From Photorhabdus khanii NC19 (GTDB lineage: Bacteria; Pseudomonadota; Gammaproteobacteria; Enterobacterales; Enterobacteriaceae), in assembly GCF_000517265.1 (NCBI RefSeq), contig NZ_AYSJ01000009.1, positions 95,359-127,540 of the forward strand: a stretch of 32,182 nucleotides of DNA. Direction: 5' to 3'. The notes under the pieces are model-generated. The model was not told where the DNA came from, did no database searches, and saw only the letters and a list, made by a program, of their open reading frames with translations. The translations under genes were made by a program, and so were the position numbers. Shown here in pieces: positions 26,916-32,182 of this stretch; the first letter of the stretch is position 1; every line of letters starts with the position of its first letter.

Positions 26916-28223
26916 TCATCTCCCAAGCCAAGGTTGTGGGTTTACCGCTCTACCCTGACGGCGGATTTCAAAATACAGGGCGGGTTGTTCCTGACCGCCA
27001 CTGTTACCGACCAGGGCGATGGGTTGCCCGGCACGAACTTGCTGGCCGACACTGACCAGAGCGCTCTGATTATAGCCATAAAGGCTCATATCACCTTTAC
27101 CGTGCTCTATAACGACAACCAGCCCATAGCCTTGCAACCAATCAGCCAGCAGTACCCGGCCATCAGATATCGCTTTGACCTCAGTGCCTTCTGTGGCAGC
27201 AATCACCATGCCTTTCCAGCGCAGTTCGCCTTGCAGTGCCTCACCAAACTCATGTATCACCTTACCGCGGACAGGCCAGATTGCCTGACCAGCCGGACGG
27301 CCAAGGCCACCGGTCCGAGCCATCAATGCGCGTTCATCTTCAGTGGGTTTATAGCTGGAACCTTTTTTCTGCGCTTGTTTCTGTTTCGCTGCAATCTGAG
27401 CACGGACGCGCGCCGCTTCTCTGGCTTCCCGTTCAGCACGTGCTTTTGCTTCCCGTTCTGCCTTAGCAATTTTATCCCGTAGGCGGGTTTCATTTTGTTT
27501 TAGTTCAGCGAGGCTTTTCTGATCTTTCTTCAGGGAAGACTCCAGCTCCGTCAGGGTTTTCTGCCGGGCGCTGCGGGCCACTTCCATCTGCTGCTTTTGT
27601 TGTTGTTGTTCCGTCAGAACTTGTTTCTGCTCTTTCTGTTTTTGCTGCTCAAGTTTTTTCTGTTCAGTTAAATCAACGGTAGTTTGCTCAAGCTTAACAA
27701 TAGTATCCTGACGGGCTTGATTAAGGTAACTATAGTAAGCGAGGATGCGCTCACCCCTCTTGCCTTCCTCACCTCTGAACATGAGCTCAAGCCCTTGATG
27801 CTGCCCTTGACGGAAAGCAGCATCCAATTGACGTGCCAGCATACCCCGTTGCGCTGTTTGTTGTTTTTCCAGTTTCTTGATATTGGCATTAAGCGCGGTA
27901 ATCTCTTTATTCAGCTTACTGAGTTGAGTTTGGGTACTGTGCAGAGAGAGGCCAACTTTAGAAATTGTATTTTCCTGATCTTGCAGTTGGCTCAACAACG
28001 TACTGCGTTTTTGCTGTTGTTGTTGCACATTCTTCTCTTTCTCTGCAATGTCTTGCTGAAGATTTTTAAGCTGATTTTTATTGTCGATAATCTGATTGGC
28101 AAAAGTATGAAAGCTGAAAACCGCGGACAGGAAAGCACAGAACAATAAGGCACGAATTTTATTCTGCCATGAGTTCTGATTGAGCCGATAATGACGGCCA
28201 GGTATTTCCTTGTTGTCTGCCAT
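26916..28223 (-). CDS. envC: Murein hydrolase activator EnvC
   Basis: Periplasmic activator of the amidases AmiA and AmiB at the septum, recruited by FtsEX. Layout: about 23 basic/polar residues, a signal or membrane segment (IRALLFCAFLSAVFSFHTFA), long Gln/Lys-rich coiled coils (residues about 45-275) and a C-terminal LytM domain (WPVRGKVIHEFGEALQGELRWKGMVI to NPQPWLGR). As in E. coli EnvC, the LytM metal site is degenerate: the HFEIR-type His is LYFEIRRQG, and the first His/Asp positions are lost. It therefore activates rather than hydrolyses. 435 aa, 16 more than in E. coli, mostly in the N-terminal extension. In E. coli gpmM lies directly upstream in the same operon; here it is absent. 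Confidence 0.95.
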   Translation of the reverse strand: MADNKEIPGRHYRLNQNSWQNKIRALLFCAFLSAVFSFHTFANQIIDNKNQLKNLQQDIAEKEKNVQQQQQKRSTLLSQLQDQENTISKVGLSLHSTQTQLSKLNKEITALNANIKKLEKQQTAQRGMLARQLDAAFRQGQHQGLELMFRGEEGKRGERILAYYSYLNQARQDTIVKLEQTTVDLTEQKKLEQQKQKEQKQVLTEQQQQKQQMEVARSARQKTLTELESSLKKDQKSLAELKQNETRLRDKIAKAEREAKARAEREAREAARVRAQIAAKQKQAQKKGSSYKPTEDERALMARTGGLGRPAGQAIWPVRGKVIHEFGEALQGELRWKGMVIAATEGTEVKAISDGRVLLADWLQGYGLVVVIEHGKGDMSLYGYNQSALVSVGQQVRAGQPIALVGNSGGQEQPALYFEIRRQGRAVNPQPWLGR

Positions 28224-28591
28224 TGCTGTAAATATACCTTGCGACTGTATAGCATCAGATTATTTCATGTTGAACAATTGGTTACCAGATGCTTTGCTGA
28301 TTTTTTACACTTCCGGATAATATTGTTTCAACATTGAAATCAGATAATAACTGGGCACATTAGCCACTTTAGCCTATTTATTGCCTGGATTCCTGTATTC
28401 GTTCAGTGTGGCAGAGAATCTTCTGATAGCGTACTTAACGCGTTCCATTTTCAGCATATTTTTATTTTTTCTCGAAACTCTCCGCAAAATTTGCATTGAG
28501 CTTATGCTATTTGGCTGTAATTGACACAACACAAAGGTATACTCTGGAGTCTTAGATATTTGTTAATAACCAACGGGAGTTTTTGCCCCCC
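28224..28591. other. Gene-free divergent region between envC and yibN
   Basis: 368 bases without a credible gene. It serves as upstream region for both envC (minus) and yibN (plus). I see TTGACA at 28521 and TATACT at 28538, but they are only 11 bp apart and so cannot form one promoter; TATACT alone may be a -10. Gpm-like coding sequence, expected here from the E. coli order, is not visible. Confidence 0.6.
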
Positions 28592-29029
28592 ATGCTGCAA
28601 GAAATCATGCAATTTATTAATCAGCACATGACCTTAAGCCTCATCTGGATTGCACTGCTGGTTGCCGTTATTGTGACGACGATGAAAAGTCTCTTCTCTA
28701 AAACCAAAGAGATAACCCGTGCACAAGCGATTAATCTGATCAATAAAGAAGAAGCCATCGTCGTGGATTTACGTTCCCGTGAAGATTTCCGCAAAGGGCA
28801 TATCATTGGTTCAATAAACCTGACTCCATCTGAAATCAAAGACAACAACCTGGCTGAGTTGGAAAAACATAAAAAGCAGCCGGTGATTGTTGTTTCAGCG
28901 AATGGCACTGAATCGCGCACTCCGGCTGAGAATCTTCTCCGTGCTGGTTTTGAACGCGTATGCTCCCTGAAAGAAGGTCTGGCTGGTTGGACAGGCGAAA
29001 ACTTACCATTGGCGCGTGGTAAAAAGTAA
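28592..29029 (+). CDS. yibN: Membrane-anchored rhodanese-like protein YibN
   Basis: N-terminal membrane helix ([20 protein letters not shown]) followed by a cytosolic rhodanese-like domain ([52 protein letters not shown]). ATG 28592 gives 145 aa (E. coli about 143). GGGAG lies 12 bases upstream, and TTG 28583 is an alternative start. At the active-site loop ([15 protein letters not shown]) the Cys of active sulfurtransferases is Ser, and no Cys lies in the loop. Sulfur transfer by the classical mechanism is therefore unlikely. In E. coli the order yibN-grxC-secB is usual. Here secB follows after 69 bases with no grxC. Confidence 0.9.
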   Translation: MLQEIMQFINQHMTLSLIWIALLVAVIVTTMKSLFSKTKEITRAQAINLINKEEAIVVDLRSREDFRKGHIIGSINLTPSEIKDNNLAELEKHKKQPVIVVSANGTESRTPAENLLRAGFERVCSLKEGLAGWTGENLPLARGKK

Positions 29030-29098
29030 TCATTTTGGGTGTGAGTGGAGACATTCACGTAAAAAATTTAATAAGGACATCTAAAGGTAACAATTATT

Positions 29099-29575
29099 AT
29101 GTCAGAACAAAACAACACAGAAATGGCTTTCCAGATCCAACGTATCTACACCAAAGATATCTCTTTTGAAGCACCAAACGCACCGCAGGTGTTCCAACAG
29201 GAATGGCAGCCGGAAGTAAAGCTCGATCTGGATACGGCTTCCAGTGAGTTGGCTCAGGGGGTTTATGAAGTTGTTCTGCGTGTAACTGTGACGGCAGCGC
29301 TGGGCGAAGAGACGGCATTCCTGTGTGAAATACAGCAAGGCGGTATTTTCTCTATTGAAGGTATCGAAGGAACTCAGCTGGCTCATTGCCTGGGTGCATA
29401 TTGTCCGAATATCCTGTTCCCATATGCTCGTGAATGCATCACCAGCCTGGTGAGCCGTGGTACTTTCCCACAACTGAACCTTGCTCCGGTAAACTTTGAT
29501 GCTCTGTTCATGAACTACCTGCAACAGCAAGCAGAGCAGCCTCAGAATGACGAACAAGCTCAACAGGAAGCTTAA
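29099..29575 (+). CDS. secB: Protein-export chaperone SecB
   Basis: Tetrameric cytosolic chaperone that keeps preproteins unfolded and hands them to SecA. 158 aa (E. coli 155). Clear landmarks: [20 protein letters not shown], the [12 protein letters not shown] strands, [18 protein letters not shown] and [18 protein letters not shown], plus the acidic Gln-rich tail. A small hairpin (GTGAGTG-GAGA-CATTCAC, 29041-29058) lies about 40 bases upstream. The stop overlaps gpsA by one base (TAATG), the usual coupling. Confidence 0.98.
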   Translation: MSEQNNTEMAFQIQRIYTKDISFEAPNAPQVFQQEWQPEVKLDLDTASSELAQGVYEVVLRVTVTAALGEETAFLCEIQQGGIFSIEGIEGTQLAHCLGAYCPNILFPYARECITSLVSRGTFPQLNLAPVNFDALFMNYLQQQAEQPQNDEQAQQEA

Positions 29576-30597
29576 TGAATAGTACTGTTTCTATGACAGT
29601 TATCGGTGCCGGTTCATACGGCACCGCATTAGCCATTACGTTGGCGCGTAATGGTCATGATGTTGTGCTTTGGGGACATGACTCAAAGCATATTCAGGCA
29701 TTGCAACAGGCACGTTGTAATCAGAAATTTCTGCCGGATGTCTCCTTCCCTGACAGTTTATTGCTTGAAACAGACCTGACAAAAGCACTGACAGCAAGCC
29801 GCAACATTCTTGTTGTAGTTCCTAGCCATGTATTTGGCGAGGTATTAAAGCAGGTAAAACCACATCTGCTGCCTGATTCGCGTATCGTCTGGGCAACTAA
29901 AGGTCTGGAAGCGGATACTGGCCGGTTATTGCAGGACGTGGCCCGTGAGATATTAGGTAATAAAATACCGTTGGCGGTGCTTTCTGGCCCAACCTTTGCC
30001 AAAGAATTAGCGGCTGGTTTACCCACAGCGATAGCGATTTCTGCTACTGAATCTGCCTTTAGTGATGAACTTCAGCAACTATTCCACTGTGGCAAAAGCT
30101 TCCGTGTTTACAAAAATCCCGATTTTATTGGCGTTCAACTTGGTGGTGCCGTAAAAAACGTGATTGCTATAGGTGCGGGAATATCTGATGGCATGGGGTT
30201 TGGTGCTAATGCACGTACTGCATTGATTACCCGTGGATTAACAGAAATGAGTCGCCTTGGTACCGCTCTTGGCGCGGATCCTTCAACCTTTATGGGTATG
30301 GCGGGATTGGGTGATTTGGTCTTAACTTGTACAGATAACCAATCACGTAACCGTCGCTTTGGCATGATGCTGGGGCAGGGAATTAGCGTTGAAGAAGCTC
30401 AGTGCCAGATTGGACAGGTTGTTGAAGGTTACCGCAATACCAAAGAAGTGCGCGCATTGGCCGAACGTGCCGGTGTGGAAATGCCGATTGCAGAACAAAT
30501 CTATCAAATACTGTATTGCAATAAAAATGTGATAGAAGCTGCTCAAGCATTATTAGGAAGAGCCAGAAAGGACGAGAGCGATAATGTACGCTCTTGA
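29575..30597 (+). CDS. gpsA: Glycerol-3-phosphate dehydrogenase [NAD(P)+]
   Basis: Reduces dihydroxyacetone phosphate to sn-glycerol 3-phosphate, the backbone precursor of phospholipids. 340 aa (E. coli 339). N-terminal Rossmann motif [20 protein letters not shown]. Further marks are [24 protein letters not shown], the catalytic Lys region [15 protein letters not shown] and [20 protein letters not shown]. It starts on the last base of the secB stop codon. cysE follows after 52 bases. Feedback inhibition by glycerol 3-phosphate is known for the E. coli enzyme. Confidence 0.98.
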   Translation: MNSTVSMTVIGAGSYGTALAITLARNGHDVVLWGHDSKHIQALQQARCNQKFLPDVSFPDSLLLETDLTKALTASRNILVVVPSHVFGEVLKQVKPHLLPDSRIVWATKGLEADTGRLLQDVAREILGNKIPLAVLSGPTFAKELAAGLPTAIAISATESAFSDELQQLFHCGKSFRVYKNPDFIGVQLGGAVKNVIAIGAGISDGMGFGANARTALITRGLTEMSRLGTALGADPSTFMGMAGLGDLVLTCTDNQSRNRRFGMMLGQGISVEEAQCQIGQVVEGYRNTKEVRALAERAGVEMPIAEQIYQILYCNKNVIEAAQALLGRARKDESDNVRS

Positions 30598-30649
30598 ATC
30601 GGAAAAAATCTAATAAAAAAGATAGGTTCTAACTGTGAGAGTAAAAAAT

Positions 30650-31471
30650 ATGTCGCTGGAAGAATTGGACGAAGTTTGGAAAAGCATAAGAACAGAAGCG
30701 AGAGCACTGGCTGAATGTGAACCGATGTTAGCCAGTTTTTTTCATGCGACATTACTCAAGCATGAAAATCTTGGTAGTGCTCTAAGTTATATGTTGGCTA
30801 ATAAACTGGCTACGCCGATTATGCCGGCTATTGCCGTCAGAGAGATCGTAGAAGAGGCTTATAGCTCAGATCAGAAAATGATAGTCTCTGCTGCCCGCGA
30901 CATCATAGCGGTGCGTTTACGTGATCCTGCGGTAGATAAATACTCAACGCCTCTGCTTTACCTCAAAGGATTCCATGCTTTGCAAGCCTATCGTATTGCC
31001 CATTGGATATGGGGGGAAGGGCGTAAGGCACTGGCTATTTACCTGCAAAACCAAATCTCAATGTCTTTTGGTGTTGACATTCATCCGGCAGCTAAGATTG
31101 GTTGTGGCATCATGCTTGACCATGCTACCGGCATTGTGATTGGTGAAACGGCGGTAGTGGAGAATGACGTTTCTATCCTGCAATCCGTCACCCTTGGTGG
31201 TACAGGTAAAACCGGGGGTGATCGTCATCCGAAAGTCAGGGAAGGGGTGATGATTGGCGCGGGTTCAACAATACTTGGCAATATAGAAATTGGTCGTGGG
31301 GCAAAAATTGGTGCAGGATCAGTAGTCCTTCGCTCTGTTCCACCACACACAACAGCCGCTGGTGTGCCAGCCCGTATTGTCGGTAAACCTGAAAGCGAAA
31401 AACCCTCATTGGATATGAACCAACATTTTAATGGTATCAACAATGGCTTTGAGTATGGTGATGGGATTTAA
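30650..31471 (+). CDS. cysE: Serine O-acetyltransferase
   Basis: Makes O-acetylserine from serine and acetyl-CoA, the entry to cysteine synthesis, inhibited by cysteine in E. coli. 273 aa from ATG 30650, the E. coli length. The frame runs to GTG 30635, but homology begins at MSLEEL, with GAGAG 8 bases upstream. An alpha-helical N-terminal half (CEPMLASFFHATLLKHENLG) precedes the left-handed beta-helix of hexapeptide repeats (VDIHPAAKIGCGIMLDHATG with the catalytic His, VIGETAVVENDVSILQSVTL, GAGSTILGNIEIGRGAKIGAG). The C-terminal MNQHFNGINNGFEYGDGI ends in Ile, as needed to bind cysteine synthase CysK. Confidence 0.97.
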   Translation: MSLEELDEVWKSIRTEARALAECEPMLASFFHATLLKHENLGSALSYMLANKLATPIMPAIAVREIVEEAYSSDQKMIVSAARDIIAVRLRDPAVDKYSTPLLYLKGFHALQAYRIAHWIWGEGRKALAIYLQNQISMSFGVDIHPAAKIGCGIMLDHATGIVIGETAVVENDVSILQSVTLGGTGKTGGDRHPKVREGVMIGAGSTILGNIEIGRGAKIGAGSVVLRSVPPHTTAAGVPARIVGKPESEKPSLDMNQHFNGINNGFEYGDGI

Positions 31472-31509
31472 TTTGTGAACAACTGTGTTTAAGAAATATT
31501 GTTCACAAA
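31472..31509. terminator. Perfect inverted repeat directly after cysE
   Basis: TTTGTGAACAA (31472-31482) and TTGTTCACAAA (31499-31509) pair over 11 bp with a 16-base loop, starting on the base after the cysE stop. AAAACTG rather than a T-tract follows, so it may be a weak terminator, an mRNA-stabilising hairpin or a protein-binding palindrome. Confidence 0.55.
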
Positions 31510-31518
31510 ACTGAATAG

Positions 31519-31561
31519 TCAAAAATGCCGTGGTCTTTTAATTGATTAGATGCACGGCATT
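31519..31561 (-). terminator. Rho-independent terminator of trmL
   Basis: Read on the minus strand, AATGCCGTG and CACGGCATT form a perfect 9-bp stem around a 20-base loop, followed by a T-run (ATTTTTG), 18 bases after the trmL stop. Plus-strand flanks have no good T-tract. Confidence 0.75.
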
Positions 31562-31579
31562 AACTTTAGTCAATGGCAA

Positions 31580-32068
31580 TTACTCTTTCAATAAAGCACC
31601 TGAATAACCTAATTGCCGCCAGGCTTCAAAAACCACAACAGCAACTGAATTAGAAAGATTCATACTTCGGCTGTCTGCCAGCATTGGAATACGGATTTTT
31701 TGTTGTTGTGGCATATTATCCAGAACATAGGGTGGTAACCCTCTGGTTTCTGGCCCGAACATCAAATAATCCCCACTCTGATAACTTACCTCACTGTGTG
31801 CTGGCGTTCCTTTCGTCGTGAGTGCGAATAGCCGGGCAGAAGATTCTCCTGTTAACCCTTCATTCTCCAAAAAAGCATAATAATCATGATGCTGTTTGAT
31901 ATTGGCAAACTCATGATAATCCAGCCCGGCCCGACGCAGCCGTTTGTCATCCCAAGTAAAACCCAGAGGCTGAATCAGATGTAATTGAAAACCAGTATTG
32001 GCACAAAGACGAATAATATTACCGGTATTAGGCGGGATTTCAGGTTCAAATAAGACGATGTTTAGCAT
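31580..32068 (-). CDS. trmL: tRNA (cytidine/uridine-2'-O-)-methyltransferase TrmL
   Basis: Methylates the 2'-O of the wobble nucleotide 34 in the leucine tRNAs with CAA and UAA-type anticodons, using S-adenosylmethionine. SPOUT/TrmH fold with trefoil-knot motifs: [45 protein letters not shown] and [20 protein letters not shown] followed by FEAWRQLGY. 162 aa from ATG 32068 (E. coli 157). The frame extends to 32131 without family support. Convergent with cysE, as in E. coli. The last 114 bases of the window, upstream of this gene, show no other gene. Confidence 0.96.
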   Translation of the reverse strand: MLNIVLFEPEIPPNTGNIIRLCANTGFQLHLIQPLGFTWDDKRLRRAGLDYHEFANIKQHHDYYAFLENEGLTGESSARLFALTTKGTPAHSEVSYQSGDYLMFGPETRGLPPYVLDNMPQQQKIRIPMLADSRSMNLSNSVAVVVFEAWRQLGYSGALLKE

Positions 32069-32182
32069 ATGCGCGCCGCTTCGAGGGGCACAGATTATCC
32101 AAATTGAGTTGGAAGCAGGGGGGATTTCCATCTTGGGTTTATCTGTTGGAAAATTTACAACAATTGCTCAGCCGAGATTGCG

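Noticed and set aside
27400-28150. Low-complexity CAG/TTG-rich stretch as a repeat element
   Set aside because: It encodes the Gln/Lys coiled coils of EnvC and is not a DNA repeat.
28521-28543. TTGACA and TATACT as a single yibN promoter
   Set aside because: The spacer is 11 bp, far too short for sigma-70. TATACT may still act as a -10 with another -35.

Overview
The window looks like chromosome from a moderately AT-rich enteric gamma-proteobacterium (GC about 40-45%, judged by eye). The housekeeping order slmA-dut-coaBC / radC-rpmB-rpmG / mutM-coaD-waaE-waaA / waaC-waaF-hldD / kbl-tdh / yibQ-envC / yibN-secB-gpsA-cysE / trmL is the Enterobacterales backbone. AT-richness, the degenerate IS4-type transposase and the type of lipopolysaccharide (LPS) core genes suggest Morganellaceae, most likely Photorhabdus or Xenorhabdus. 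The genus is an inference from memory of family sequences, not a search result.

Layout. (1) 1-553: 5' part of a frameshifted IS4-type transposase running off the left edge. (2) 616-3021, minus strand: coaBC, dut and slmA, with an aberrant SlmA C-terminus beside the IS relic. (3) 3219-4609: radC, then the ribosomal protein operon rpmB-rpmG with a good promoter, a long structured leader and a clear terminator. (4) 4740-10608: an LPS core/outer-core block inserted between rpmG and mutM, with GT4, GT9, GT4 and GT4 genes on the plus strand and a WaaL-type O-antigen ligase on the minus strand. (5) 10724-14141: mutM (plus), then waaA-waaE-coaD (minus). (6) 14372-20452, plus strand: waaQ-wabG-wabH-wabN, a Klebsiella-type inner-core set, followed by two very AT-rich genes, a Mig-14-family protein and a GT25 glycosyltransferase. 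(7) 20497-23454, minus strand: hldD-waaF-waaC. (8) 23687-25918: kbl-tdh. (9) 26000-28223, minus strand: envC-yibQ. (10) 28592-31471: yibN, secB, gpsA, cysE. (11) 31580-32068, minus strand: trmL.

How the genes work together. HldD supplies ADP-heptose. WaaA adds Kdo to lipid A. WaaC and WaaF add HepI and HepII. WaaE adds glucose on HepI. WaaQ adds HepIII. WabG is predicted to add GalA. WabH and WabN are predicted to add GlcNAc and deacetylate it to GlcN. The 4.7-9.3 kb glycosyltransferases plausibly extend the outer core, and WaaL attaches O-antigen. The window therefore carries most of the dedicated core-assembly genes, split into blocks around mutM/coaD.

Most interesting points: a Mig-14-like gene directly behind the LPS deacetylase gene (possible cationic-peptide resistance module), the inserted glycosyltransferase block, the rpmB leader hairpin, the altered SlmA tail, and the absence of gpmM and grxC from their usual places. 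I saw no CRISPR array, tRNA or rRNA gene, prophage or toxin system.
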